From Lampropedia aestuarii (lineage in GTDB: Bacteria > Pseudomonadota > Gammaproteobacteria > Burkholderiales > Burkholderiaceae_C): a stretch of 64,000 nucleotides of DNA. Position 1 is the stretch's first letter, and the number at the start of each line of letters is the position of its first letter. The stretch covers positions 81,496-145,495 of the forward strand of contig NZ_SSWX01000011.1 in the NCBI RefSeq assembly GCF_004803635.1. Reading direction: 5' to 3'. The notes under the pieces were generated by a model that had not been told where the DNA came from, ran no database searches, and saw only the letters and a list, made by a program, of their open reading frames with translations. Position numbers and translations under genes: made by a program. Positions 36,844-46,131 of this stretch are shown piece after piece.

Positions 36844-37641
36844 TCAGGCGCGCTTGCGCACACCGGGCGCCGGTCCATCCACGGGTGGGCCGGCAAAACA
36901 CTGGGCCATGCTGCTCCAGGCCTGGGCCGCTGCGCCCTGCCACTGCAAGCCGGTATCATCGCGGTGGCGGCGCTGCGTGACCAGCAGGCAAAAGTCCTGC
37001 GCACTGCCGCGCAACCAATCGGTCTCAGAGGGCTCTCCCCAAGTCCACAGCGTGCCATCCGGTGCTTGCAATTCGATGTACGGCACGGTTTCAGGGACTG
37101 GCAATTTCCGGTTCACAAAGGTCCAGCCAAAGGTGCTGACGCCGATGTGCGCAATCGCCCGCAGACGGTGGCTGGCAGGGCGATCTAACTGCATCACATC
37201 CCAGATGTCCTGACCGTGCGCCCAGGTCTCCATCAAGCGCGCCGTGGCAAATGACTTCGCGCTCATACTGGGCCCGTACCAGTTCAAGCGCGCTTTGGGA
37301 TCTTGCTGTGCCAATGCGGCCACCAGGGTTTCAAAATTGCTCTGCCAGGTCGCCAGCAATGCGGGTCCGTCAAGTCCGGCAAAATGGTCGCGGGCGATGG
37401 CGCTGATTTCTTTGCCTGTGGCCAGCACCTTGGCCAAGGCTTTCGCCTCGGCGGTAAACTCCTCGGGGGTAGTCACCGACTGCAAGGCCGTCTGGTCAAA
37501 GTAGCACAGATGCGCGACTTCATCCCAGGGCGTCCAGCCATAAAAATCGCTGCGCCGCTGCCAATCGGCCGCAGACAATGTGGCGCAGACACGCGCCAAA
37601 TCGCGGTATTCACCCAGTAAATCGTTGCAGGTCGTTTGCAT
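36844..37641 (-). CDS. TIGR03084-family metal-binding protein (DinB/maleylpyruvate isomerase-like)
   Basis: 265 aa. The N-terminal four-helix DinB/MDMPI-like part includes YGWTPWDEVAHLCYFDQTAL with His, and ARLMETWAHGQDIWDVM gives two further likely metal ligands. The C-terminal part (HIGVSTFGWTFVNRKLPVPE and LWTWGEPSETDWLRGSAQDF) matches the TIGR03084 family. Members often lie next to acyl-CoA metabolism genes but have no proven reaction; thiol-dependent chemistry has been suggested for the superfamily. It is located 29 bp behind an acyl-CoA dehydrogenase gene. Confidence 0.78.
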   Translation of the reverse strand: MQTTCNDLLGEYRDLARVCATLSAADWQRRSDFYGWTPWDEVAHLCYFDQTALQSVTTPEEFTAEAKALAKVLATGKEISAIARDHFAGLDGPALLATWQSNFETLVAALAQQDPKARLNWYGPSMSAKSFATARLMETWAHGQDIWDVMQLDRPASHRLRAIAHIGVSTFGWTFVNRKLPVPETVPYIELQAPDGTLWTWGEPSETDWLRGSAQDFCLLVTQRRHRDDTGLQWQGAAAQAWSSMAQCFAGPPVDGPAPGVRKRA

Positions 37642-37650
37642 GTGTGTCCC

Positions 37651-37676
37651 CTTAGAACGTGTTTACGCTCTTACAA
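37651..37676. repeat. Dispersed repeat fragment F
   Basis: CTTAGAACGTGTTTACGCTC at 37651-37670, followed by TTACAA, spanning the gap between the two genes and the last codon of the acyl-CoA dehydrogenase gene. The GTGTTTACG block recurs at 61775 and, with small changes, at 44197 and 63507. Confidence 0.45.
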
Positions 37677-38843
37677 ACCAAGCTGCCTAGCGGCCAGGTC
37701 CTTCATGATCTCTTCCGAGCCACCGCCAATCATCATCACCTTGACTTCCCGGTAAATACGCTCGCTGACCGTGCCACGCATAAAGCCCATGCCACCCAAA
37801 ATTTGCACTGCCTGGTCGGCGCACAGCTGCATGGCCTGGGTCGCCAACACCTTGGCCATGCAGGTGCGGGCCACCAATTGATTCTGGTCACCGACGCGCT
37901 CGCGCAGCCGCCAGGCCAGGTCATAAATCAGGCTGCGCGCTGCATCAATGCGCGCCAGCATGTCCATCAGCTTGTGGCGGATGACTTGCCGCTCTGAGAG
38001 GCTGATGCCAAAGGTCTTGCGCTCACGCGCCCAGGCCCACGCTTCTTCCAGGCAGACTTGCGCATAGACACAGGCCTGCGCAGCCATGCCCAAGCGCTCG
38101 GAGTTGAAGTTGTTCATGAATACTTTGAAGCCCTGGTTTTCCTGGCCAATCAGGTTGGCCACCGGCACGCGCACCTGGTCAAAATGCAACTGCGCGGTGT
38201 CTGAGGCCCACCAGCCCATTTTTTTGAGTTCTGTGCGCGACAGGCCTGCGGCATCGCCTTCGACCAGCAATGCAGAAATGCCGGCTGCGCCTTTGCTGGC
38301 CGGGTCCGTGCGCACGGCCACGGTGATCACATCGGCGCGCATGCCAGAGGTGATGAAGACCTTCTCACCATTGACCACATAGGCATCGCCATCGCGCACT
38401 GCCGTGGTTTTCAGCGCTGCGACATCGGAGCCGCCAGAGGGCTCGGTCACGGCCAATGCGGCAATGCGCTCGCCTCGCAGCACCGCCGGGATGATGCGCT
38501 CTTTCAACTCGGCACTGCCATGGTGCGCGACCGGCGGCAAGCCAATGCTGTGCGACATCAGCGAGGCGGCAACGCCGCCAGCGCCGCAGCGCGCCAGCTC
38601 TTCCATCACAATCAGCTGGTAGAAGATATCGGCTGGCGTGCCGCCATAGATTTCGTCATAGCCGATGCCTAACAGTCCCAATTCAGCGGCTTTGGTGTAG
38701 AGCGCGCGCGGGAAGCTGCAGGCCTCGTCCCACTGCGAGGCAAACGGCGTGATCTCGCGGCTGACAAAAGCGCGCACACTGGCGCGAAACGCCGCGTGCT
38801 CGGGCGTGAAGTAATGGGGTGCAGAAGAGACATCAAACAACAT
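37671..38843 (-). CDS. Acyl-CoA dehydrogenase
   Basis: 390 aa from the ATG 38841-38843, with GAGG upstream. Motifs VTEPSGGSDVAALKTTAVRD, GEKVFITSGMRADVITVAVR and the FAD-binding GGMGFMRGTVSERIYRE are visible, as is QLCADQAVQILGG. It is a second dehydrogenase of the atu-like operon, clearly different from the AtuD-like one. It might act on a later intermediate such as a 7-methyl-3-oxo-octenoyl or shorter acyl-CoA, but substrate class is unknown. Confidence 0.9.
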   Translation of the reverse strand: MLFDVSSAPHYFTPEHAAFRASVRAFVSREITPFASQWDEACSFPRALYTKAAELGLLGIGYDEIYGGTPADIFYQLIVMEELARCGAGGVAASLMSHSIGLPPVAHHGSAELKERIIPAVLRGERIAALAVTEPSGGSDVAALKTTAVRDGDAYVVNGEKVFITSGMRADVITVAVRTDPASKGAAGISALLVEGDAAGLSRTELKKMGWWASDTAQLHFDQVRVPVANLIGQENQGFKVFMNNFNSERLGMAAQACVYAQVCLEEAWAWARERKTFGISLSERQVIRHKLMDMLARIDAARSLIYDLAWRLRERVGDQNQLVARTCMAKVLATQAMQLCADQAVQILGGMGFMRGTVSERIYREVKVMMIGGGSEEIMKDLAARQLGL

Positions 38844-38923
38844 GGTCAAGCCCTCAAAGCCGCCCGCAAGCAGCGCGTTATCAATCACTGCATTCTAAAA
38901 ATGCGCCGCGCAAAAGGCTTGTG

Positions 38924-39625
38924 TCAACTGGCTGATGGCCGCTGCAGTCCCTGTAGCAAACGCAGCCCATCGATATGGGCTGCAGCCTCAACAGGTTGGC
39001 TGAGCGCCTGCCATGGGACCGTGCCCAGTAACGGAATCCCTGCATCACCGCGCAGCGGCCTGCAGCCCAACTGCACCCAGCCTGCGACTCGAATTCCCTG
39101 GGCGCGGCAGCGCGTGAGCAAGGCACAGAACGCGTGCCATGCAGCCTCACTGTCTTCGCAGACTATGACCACTGGCAGACGCATCCACCTGGCCAGTTCG
39201 CGCAATGACAGCTCTGGTGCCAGCAGCGCCTCAGGCTCACCAACGCCATCCACAACCACGGCATCGCTCCAGGTCGCCAGCGCTTGGTAGCTGTCCAGCA
39301 CATCGCGCAGCGCCACGGGACGCGGCGGCGACGCGCTGGGGTCGGGTGCAGGCACTGTGCACAAGGCCGCAGCGGGAAACGCAAACGAGCTGTGCGCTTT
39401 GAGTTGCGCGACACGCTCGCTGTACCAGCGGCCGTTGTGCCACTGTGCATCGCAGGCCACCGGCATCAGCGCGGTGGTACGCAAACCTTGCTGGCGCAAG
39501 CAGTGAATCAGTGCCAAGGCCACCCAGTGCACCCCTTGCCCGGCCGCCCCCAACACAAACAAGGAAGCGCAGGCAGGAGCGGCAAGGCGGTCGGCCACAG
39601 CGGCAGTGGATGGTGTCACGGGCAT
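38924..39625 (-). CDS. Dethiobiotin synthase-like protein with a degenerate P-loop
   Basis: 233 aa from the ATG 39623-39625 (MPVTPSTAAVADRLA), a tentative start. The overall order follows BioD: SLFVLGAAGQGVHWVALALI in place of FVTGTDTGVGKT, then LRTTALMPVACDA for the substrate Lys-Pro block, DAVVVDGVGEPEALLAPELS in place of VVEGAGG, and LPVVIVCEDSEAAWHAFCAL. The Walker lysine and threonine are missing, and the Pro-Val context is kept without the usual Lys. It is therefore unlikely to make dethiobiotin. It lies in front of the minus-strand operon, divergent from atuA. It may be a decaying or repurposed BioD paralogue. Confidence 0.6.
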   Translation of the reverse strand: MPVTPSTAAVADRLAAPACASLFVLGAAGQGVHWVALALIHCLRQQGLRTTALMPVACDAQWHNGRWYSERVAQLKAHSSFAFPAAALCTVPAPDPSASPPRPVALRDVLDSYQALATWSDAVVVDGVGEPEALLAPELSLRELARWMRLPVVIVCEDSEAAWHAFCALLTRCRAQGIRVAGWVQLGCRPLRGDAGIPLLGTVPWQALSQPVEAAAHIDGLRLLQGLQRPSAS

Positions 39626-39835
39626 CAATCTGCAGATGAGGATTACTGGACAAGCAGCGCGGCCAAGCTGCGCTGCAGGCATGGCCAAACTGTGCGCGCA
39701 GCTTGCAGCCAGCGTCTTGCGTCCACTGGCTGGATCAGGACGCACTGGCCAGCGCAAGCCTGTCTTGCCAGCCACTTGCCACAAGCCAAGCGCCACACCC
39801 GCTGCTACGCTGGCAGCTATTGCAAGGAGGCATGT

Positions 39836-41632
39836 ATGAGCAGTACGAATGGCAAAGTGGTACGTATCGGTGGCGCATCGGGTTTTTGGGGCGACAGCAT
39901 GCTGGGTGCACCCCAGCTGGTGAACTCCGGCCAGATTGACTACCTGGTGTTTGACTATCTGGCAGAGACCACGATGGCGATTCTGGCAGCGGCCAGACGC
40001 AAAAAACCGGAGATGGGTTATGCGACCGACTTTGTCGACATTGCCATGAAAGCCGTGTTGCCCGAGGTCATGCGCCAGGGCATCAAGGTCGTGGCCAATG
40101 CCGGCGGCATCAACCCGCAAGGCTGCGCCGATGCGCTGCAGACACTGGCTGGGTCACTGGGCCTGCAACCACGCATTGCCGTGGTGCTGGGCGACAACAT
40201 CAGCGCGCAGATGCCACGCTTGCGCGCTGCCGGTGTGCGCGACATGTTCACAGACAAGGCGCTGCCAGAGCAGATTCTCAGCGCCAACGCTTATCTGGGC
40301 GGTTTTGCGATTGCCCAGGCCTTGGCCAGTGGTGCCGATATTGTCATTACTGGCCGGGGCGTAGACAGTGCGGCGACGCTGGGTCCGCTGATCCACGAAT
40401 TCGGCTGGGCGCCAGCGGACTATGACCGCCTATCAGGCGGCAGCCTGGCAGGCCACATCATCGAATGCGGCTGCCAGGCCACCGGCGGCCTGCACACCGA
40501 TTGGCTCAGCGTGCCCGACTGGCCCAATATCGGCTATCCAATTGTTGAATGCCTGGCCGATGGCAGCTTTACAGTCACCAAACCGACTGGCACAGGCGGC
40601 CTGATCGCACGCGCAGCCGTGGCCGAGCAACTGCTGTATGAAATTGGCGACCCAGGCGCGTATCTGCTGCCGGATGTGACCTGTGATTTTCGCTCAGTCA
40701 AGATTGAACAGCTCAGCCCCGAGCGCGTGCGTGTCAGCGGCGCGCTGGGGCGTGCTCCAACCGATAGCTACAAGGTCTCGGCCACGCAGCTCGATGGCTG
40801 GCGTTGTGCAGGCTCGATGGTCATCATCGGCAGGGATGCGGCAGCCAAGGCGCAGCGCACCGGCGAGGCGGTGATCGCCCGCACCAGTGCGATTCTCAAA
40901 ACACTAGGCTACGCTCCCTACACCAGTGCCAATATCGCCCTGCTCGGCGCAGAAACCCTGTATGGCCCGCATGCCCGCACCAGCGCTTCGCGGGAGGTCA
41001 TGGTGCGGATCTCGGTGACCCACCCGGACAAACAGGCGCTAGAGATTTTCGCGCGGGAGATTGCCCCTTCGGGCACCTCATGGTCGCCAGGCACCACCGG
41101 CCCCAGCAGCGGCCGCCCCAGTGTGTCGCCCAATATCAAGCCCTTGTCCTTGCTGATACCCAAAGCCGATGTGCCGGTTGAAGTGGTCATTGATGGCGTC
41201 AGCCAGAGCGTCTCGGTCGCATCAGGCCATGGCAGCGCCACAGCGCCTGAGCCGTTCATCCCGGCGCCCTGGCCTGACCGCGCTGAATCGACGGTCGACG
41301 TACCGCTGGCGCAATTGGCCTGGGCGCGCAGTGGCGACAAGGGCGATATCTCCAATATCGGCGTGGTTGCTCGGGATGCGGCCTGTCTGCCATTGCTGTG
41401 GCAGCAACTGACGCCCGAGGCAGTCCACGCGTATTTTGCACACTTGGTGCGGGGCCCGGTTGCGCGTTTTTATCTGCCCGGTATCGCCGCAATAAACATC
41501 ACGCTGGAGCAAGCACTGGACGGTGGTGGCCCAGCATCCAGCCGCATGGACCCACTGGGCAAGGGCATGGCCCAAATGCTGCTGGATATGCCCATTGCGG
41601 TGCCTGCCACGCTGGCCAAAAGCCTGGCTTGA
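39836..41632 (+). CDS. atuA: Acyclic terpene utilisation protein AtuA
   Basis: 598 aa from ATG 39836, with AAGGAGG upstream. The N-terminal AtuA (formerly DUF1446) domain is clear: RIGGASGFWGDSMLGAPQLV, DYLVFDYLAETTMAIL, NAGGINPQGCADAL and VITGRGVDSAATLGPLIHEF. The last 100 residues (LAQLAWARSGDKGDISNIGV and further) form the ferredoxin-like AtuA C-terminal domain. The protein is required for citronellol and geraniol use in Pseudomonas, but its reaction is not settled. It is divergent from the operon that holds atuC, atuD and atuF, which supports the pathway call. Confidence 0.9.
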   Translation: MSSTNGKVVRIGGASGFWGDSMLGAPQLVNSGQIDYLVFDYLAETTMAILAAARRKKPEMGYATDFVDIAMKAVLPEVMRQGIKVVANAGGINPQGCADALQTLAGSLGLQPRIAVVLGDNISAQMPRLRAAGVRDMFTDKALPEQILSANAYLGGFAIAQALASGADIVITGRGVDSAATLGPLIHEFGWAPADYDRLSGGSLAGHIIECGCQATGGLHTDWLSVPDWPNIGYPIVECLADGSFTVTKPTGTGGLIARAAVAEQLLYEIGDPGAYLLPDVTCDFRSVKIEQLSPERVRVSGALGRAPTDSYKVSATQLDGWRCAGSMVIIGRDAAAKAQRTGEAVIARTSAILKTLGYAPYTSANIALLGAETLYGPHARTSASREVMVRISVTHPDKQALEIFAREIAPSGTSWSPGTTGPSSGRPSVSPNIKPLSLLIPKADVPVEVVIDGVSQSVSVASGHGSATAPEPFIPAPWPDRAESTVDVPLAQLAWARSGDKGDISNIGVVARDAACLPLLWQQLTPEAVHAYFAHLVRGPVARFYLPGIAAINITLEQALDGGGPASSRMDPLGKGMAQMLLDMPIAVPATLAKSLA

Positions 41633-41680
41633 TTCACTGCTCGCAGCAGCCGACCTGCCCACAACAAGCAATCAAGCAAA

Positions 41681-41718
41681 AAGCCTTTGCAAGCCTGACC
41701 ACCGGCTTGCAAAGGCTT
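41681..41718 (+). terminator. Hairpin terminator behind atuA
   Basis: Perfect 15-bp arms AAGCCTTTGCAAGCC and GGCTTGCAAAGGCTT around an 8-base loop, between the convergent atuA and AraC genes. On the minus strand the stem is followed by TTTTGCTTG, on the plus strand by GTTTGACTTG. It probably serves both genes. Confidence 0.75.
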
Positions 41719-41743
41719 GTTTGACTTGCCTTGAAGGATCTGC

Positions 41744-42592
41744 TCAACGCATGTAGTGAGGCGTCACCGCCGCGCCAATCACACGCAGTTTGCGCGAACC
41801 GGCAAAAATATCCTTGGGCTTGAGGCCATAAACCTGCCTAATCGAATGGCTGAAATGCGTGGAGTCAGGGTAGCCTGCTTCCAAGGCCACATCGGTCAAA
41901 CTGCTGTTCTGATCGACCACGTAGTGCAGCAAGCTGCGCGCGCGCTTCCAGGTGCGAAAGGTGCGAAACGAGGTGCCGACCTCGCTCTTGAACAGGTGCA
42001 AAAAGCGCGAAAAAGACAAATGCACTTGCGCCGCGCAGTCTTGCGCCTGCGCCTGGCCAGAGGGGTTCGTGCGAATGCGCTCGACCACCTGGGCAATGCG
42101 CTTGTCCAGCTGCCGCTTGGGCAACTCCATGCCAAACAGCAACTGGTCAAAGTCCAGCATGGGCGCCTGGGATTGCTGGCCGTTGCGCAGCAATGCCTGA
42201 TGGGCCTGGTGCGCGCGGCTGCGAAAGCCCTCTTGCTCAACCAAGCCGCCGCTGTGTTGCAGCCAGTCAGGCAAGGCCTGCATGTCAACCGACTCGGGCT
42301 CAAGCATCGTTGCGGCAATATGGCGCGTCTCACAAGCCACGCGGTGCACGGTGTGCGGCGGCACAACAAACACATGGCCTTCCTGCCAGGCTTGCGAGCC
42401 GATTTGCACACGCACTACCCCATCCAGCGCCACATACACCATCGTCGCGCCGTAGTTGCGGGTCGATGGCGTGCCGAGCAAGCCGGCATAAAACACACGG
42501 TCAGGGGTTATCCACATCACACGCTCGGCGCTGGTCACACGTTTGGCACCGATCACGTATGGCCGAATTGCATCAATAGGGTCAATACGCAT
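41744..42592 (-). CDS. AraC-family transcriptional regulator
   Basis: 282 aa. An N-terminal cupin-like sensing half (GHVFVVPPHTVHRVACETRH) is followed by the double HTH in the last 100 residues: VHLSFSRFLHLFKSEVGTSF, then LTDVALEAGYPDSTHFSHSI and RQVYGLKPKD. The effector is unknown. It lies next to atuA on the opposite strand and could control the atu-like genes or the acyl-CoA dehydrogenase behind it. Confidence 0.9.
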   Translation of the reverse strand: MRIDPIDAIRPYVIGAKRVTSAERVMWITPDRVFYAGLLGTPSTRNYGATMVYVALDGVVRVQIGSQAWQEGHVFVVPPHTVHRVACETRHIAATMLEPESVDMQALPDWLQHSGGLVEQEGFRSRAHQAHQALLRNGQQSQAPMLDFDQLLFGMELPKRQLDKRIAQVVERIRTNPSGQAQAQDCAAQVHLSFSRFLHLFKSEVGTSFRTFRTWKRARSLLHYVVDQNSSLTDVALEAGYPDSTHFSHSIRQVYGLKPKDIFAGSRKLRVIGAAVTPHYMR

Positions 42593-42823
42593 CTTTGTCT
42601 CCTGGGGTCATCGAGGACACGCGCTTGGCATGCTCGATCACTCGTTGTTGTGCTGCCTGCCGGATGACTCCGGTCTGACTTTGAGTGTAGCCGCCCCAGC
42701 GTGTTTTTCTTGTGTTTAATGGCTGAGGGGTGCTGGGTGAATTACTGGTTTGTACTGAGTCCGCCGCCCAATATCCGCATTAACCATTAGAGGCAATCGC
42801 TAGGCAAGCTCGGCAGCGCGTCC

Positions 42824-44029
42824 TTAGCGGTATTTGCGCAGCTCCAGCTTGCCAATTTGGTTGCGATGCACTTCGTCTGGGCCATCGGCCAGGCGCAGCA
42901 AGCGCGCCATGGCATACGCATGGGTCAGGCCAAAATCATTGCTGGTGCCACCACCGCCATGTACCTGGATGGCCCAGTCAACGACCTGGCAGGCCATATT
43001 GGGCACTGCCACCTTGATCATCGCAATCTCGGTCTTGGCCTCTTTATTGCCGACCATGTCCATGCGTTCTGCGGCATTCAAAGTCAACAGCCTCGCCTGC
43101 TCAATGAGGATACGGGCCTGTGCAATGCGCTCCAGCGTCACGCCTTGCGTGGCCACCGGCTGGCCAAATGCAACCCGATCCAGCGAACGCCGGCACATTT
43201 TCTCCAGGGTGCGCTCGGCCAGACCGATCAAACGCATGCAGTGGTGGATACGGCCTGGGCCCAAACGGCCTTGGGCAATTTCAAAACCACGGCCCTCGCC
43301 CAGCAGCATATTGGCAGCGGGCACACGCACATTCGTGAACGTGACTTCGGCGGCGCGATCGGGCATGCCATAAAAACCAAATACCGGCAGCGAACGTTTG
43401 ACCTCAATGCCAGGGCTGTCCATCGGCACCAAAATCATCGATTGCTGGCGGTGGCGATCGGCATTGTCCGGGTCGGACTTGCCCATGAAGATCGCAATCT
43501 GGCAACGCGGATCGGTCGCGCCTGTGGTGTACCACTTGTGCCCGTTGATCACGTAGTCGCCGCCATCGCGCTGGATCAGGCTTTCGATATTCGTTGCATC
43601 GCTGGAGGCGACCTTGGGCTCGGTCATCGCAAAGCAGGATCGGATCTCGCCAGCCAGCAAGGGTTTTAACCAGCGCGCTTGCTGCTCGGGCGTGCCATAG
43701 CGTGCCAGCACCTCCATATTGCCGGTATCGGGGGCAGAGCAATTGAACACTTCTGGCGCCAGCAAGGAGCGCCCCATGATTTCACACAGCGGTGCATACT
43801 CCAGATTCGACAGGCCTGGGCCGTGCTCGCTTTCTGGCAAAAACAGATTCCACAGGCCCACCGCTTTGGCCTTGGGCTTGAGCTCTTCAACCACTGGCAA
43901 GACGGCCCATGGACCTAGCGTTTCGGCCTCTTGCAAATGGCGTGTCTCGTTGGGGTAGATGTGTTCTTCCATGAATGCCATCAAGCGCTGCTGCAGCTGG
44001 AGGACACGCGGCGTAGGGGTAAAAGCCAT
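42824..44029 (-). CDS. Acyl-CoA dehydrogenase (ACAD10/11-like)
   Basis: 401 aa. [40 protein letters not shown] and [20 protein letters not shown] mark the ACAD10/11-like branch, which accepts long, branched or 4-hydroxy acyl-CoAs in other organisms. [17 protein letters not shown] and [20 protein letters not shown] are the FAD and active-site regions. Single gene with its own upstream gap, likely functionally tied to the CoA ligase at 44276-45883. Confidence 0.9.
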   Translation of the reverse strand: MAFTPTPRVLQLQQRLMAFMEEHIYPNETRHLQEAETLGPWAVLPVVEELKPKAKAVGLWNLFLPESEHGPGLSNLEYAPLCEIMGRSLLAPEVFNCSAPDTGNMEVLARYGTPEQQARWLKPLLAGEIRSCFAMTEPKVASSDATNIESLIQRDGGDYVINGHKWYTTGATDPRCQIAIFMGKSDPDNADRHRQQSMILVPMDSPGIEVKRSLPVFGFYGMPDRAAEVTFTNVRVPAANMLLGEGRGFEIAQGRLGPGRIHHCMRLIGLAERTLEKMCRRSLDRVAFGQPVATQGVTLERIAQARILIEQARLLTLNAAERMDMVGNKEAKTEIAMIKVAVPNMACQVVDWAIQVHGGGGTSNDFGLTHAYAMARLLRLADGPDEVHRNQIGKLELRKYR

Positions 44030-44196
44030 CTCAGAGCTCCTTGTTGTTGGTCGATGCCTGCTACGCCAAGCGCGCTGTGCCCAAGCCCATCAAAGTCTGG
44101 CTCTGTGTTACAGCACGCAAATGGCTAGCCAGAGTGATTACAACCCGCTTGTGCTGCTCTCTCAGTCATGCAAGTCGCAACAGCGGTGCAACTTAC

Positions 44197-44235
44197 AGCC
44201 TGTTTACGATCTAAGAGCCTGTTCAACATCTCCGT
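44197..44235. repeat. Dispersed repeat fragment D
   Basis: CAGCCTGTTTACGATCTAAG followed by AGCCTGTTCAACATCTCCG. It joins the TTTACG block (as in F, G and H) with the GTTCAA block (as in C and E), which shows that these short pieces belong to one repeat family. Confidence 0.5.
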
Positions 44236-44275
44236 AAGAGCCAGCAGCTGCCGTTCCCGGCAAGCGGCAAAGCAT

Positions 44276-45883
44276 TCATGTGTTTTTGAAAAACTCACTG
44301 AGTTCGCGCCGAATCAGGTGCTTTTGAATCTTGCCTGTGCCGGTGCGTGGGAACTCGGTGGCAATCACAATCGCTTTGGGTACTTTGAAGCCGCCCAGCA
44401 ATCCTCGGCAATGCGCGAGCAGCTCGGCTTCGTCTGCGCTATGGCCTGCTGCCAGCACCACGCTGGCGATGACCGCCTCGCCCCAGCGTTCGTGCGGCGC
44501 GCCAACCACTGCGGCATCGACCACGGCCGGGTGCTGCAGCAAGCAGCGTTCGACCTCAATCGAGGCGACATTCTCGCCACCGGACTTGATCACGTCCTTG
44601 TAGCGGTCCTTGAACCAGATCGCGCCGTCTTCGTCCATGTGCGCCACATCGCCGCTGTGGAACCAGCCATGGCGAAAGCTGTTGCGACTCTCGTCTGGCA
44701 GGTTCAAATAACCACGCATGCCCTGGGGGCCACGGTAGACAATCTCACCGGTTTCACCACGCGGCAGCAGCTGGCCGTCCTCCCCCATAATGGCCACACG
44801 CGTCATGACGGTCGCCGTGCCCCAGGTCGCGGCCTTGCTCCATTGGTGCTCGGGCCGCTGCACACAGGTCGCCGGGGTGAATTCGGTCTGGCCTGAACCC
44901 AGAATCACATCGGCATTGGGGAACATGGCGGCAATGGCTTTTTGCCGCTCTGGCGGCATGGGTGCCATCGCATACATTGCGCGCTTGACCGATGCAAAAG
45001 TGCGGCCCTGATAGGCTGGGTCATTGAGCCACAGCCCATACATCATTGGCAGCCACACCAGCAAATCAATTTGGTGGGCATCGATCAGCCGCGCGCACGT
45101 GGCTGGCTCAAAGCCTTGTGTCAGCACCAGCTTGCCGCCGACGGTCAGGTAGGGCACCGCAACGCTATTGAGCATTGCACAATGGAACAAAGGCAACCCC
45201 ACCAAGGCTGCAGAATGCTCGGTGCAGCGGTTCATGATGGCGTTCGACAAACTGGCAATCGTCACCGCCAAATGGCTGGTTAGCACGCCTTTGGGATTGG
45301 CGGTCGTGCCGCTGGTGTAGAGCAGTTGCACAATGTCTCGGTCACCGACCAGCACCTCCAGCGGCTGGCTGGCGCCTTGGGCGACCAAGGCATTGAAATC
45401 CTGCGCCGCATCGATGCCATCGGCGCCGAACCAGAAAGTGCGCTGCAGCTCAGGCAGTGACTCCTGACAAGCTGCCTCGATCAGGCCGCGCAGCATCTGA
45501 TCGGCCACCAGCACCCGTGCTTTGGCATCGCGCAGGCAAAAGGCGATTTCATGGGCCCGCAAGCTCAGGTTGATCGGCATGCAAATCAGGCCTGCGCGCG
45601 CGCAGGCAAAGTAGCACAGCAACATCTCCAGATTGTTGCGCGCAGCCAGCGCAACGATGTCCTGGTGCTGCAAGCCCAGGCCCAGCAACGCATGGCCAAG
45701 CTGGTCAACCATGGCATTGAGCTGTGCGTAGGTCACTTGCCGGTCGCCATCTACGATGGCCACACTGTTCGGGTAGACATCGGCAGAGCGCAGCACGATA
45801 TCACCGACACAAACGCGCTCAATCAGGTTGGTTTCCAACGGGGATATCAGGTGGCTATCGGCATCGGGTGCAGTGGCGCTCAT
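44276..45883 (-). CDS. AMP-forming acyl-CoA synthetase
   Basis: 535 aa from the ATG 45881-45883, with AGGAG upstream. ANL motifs: LLYTSGTTANPKGVLTSHLA, LGSGQTEFTPATC instead of the common GYGxTE, DRYKDVIKSGGENVASIEVE, and FPRTGTGKIQKH with the catalytic Lys. The first residues after the start lack a signal peptide. It would activate an unknown carboxylic acid. Divergent from the enoyl-CoA hydratase gene at 46132, with a shared 250-bp promoter region. Confidence 0.9.
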   Translation of the reverse strand: MSATAPDADSHLISPLETNLIERVCVGDIVLRSADVYPNSVAIVDGDRQVTYAQLNAMVDQLGHALLGLGLQHQDIVALAARNNLEMLLCYFACARAGLICMPINLSLRAHEIAFCLRDAKARVLVADQMLRGLIEAACQESLPELQRTFWFGADGIDAAQDFNALVAQGASQPLEVLVGDRDIVQLLYTSGTTANPKGVLTSHLAVTIASLSNAIMNRCTEHSAALVGLPLFHCAMLNSVAVPYLTVGGKLVLTQGFEPATCARLIDAHQIDLLVWLPMMYGLWLNDPAYQGRTFASVKRAMYAMAPMPPERQKAIAAMFPNADVILGSGQTEFTPATCVQRPEHQWSKAATWGTATVMTRVAIMGEDGQLLPRGETGEIVYRGPQGMRGYLNLPDESRNSFRHGWFHSGDVAHMDEDGAIWFKDRYKDVIKSGGENVASIEVERCLLQHPAVVDAAVVGAPHERWGEAVIASVVLAAGHSADEAELLAHCRGLLGGFKVPKAIVIATEFPRTGTGKIQKHLIRRELSEFFKNT

Positions 45884-46131
45884 GGGGATTATCTCCTGTG
45901 CTGACCGTGGCCCCAACAAGGGCCACCGGATTGAATGCCCCCATGCTAAGGACGGCACCCCAGCCGGTCTTGTGTTTAGTGGCTGGCTAGGCAAACTGCA
46001 TCAGCACACGCCGCTCCGATTAGTCACAAACCCTCCCCTGGCACAGCCAGTGGACACAAGACGCCCGCGGCCAAGCTCAAGACACTGCAGTCATTCCACG
46101 TCCATGCCCCGATCGGGGCAACAAGTACACC

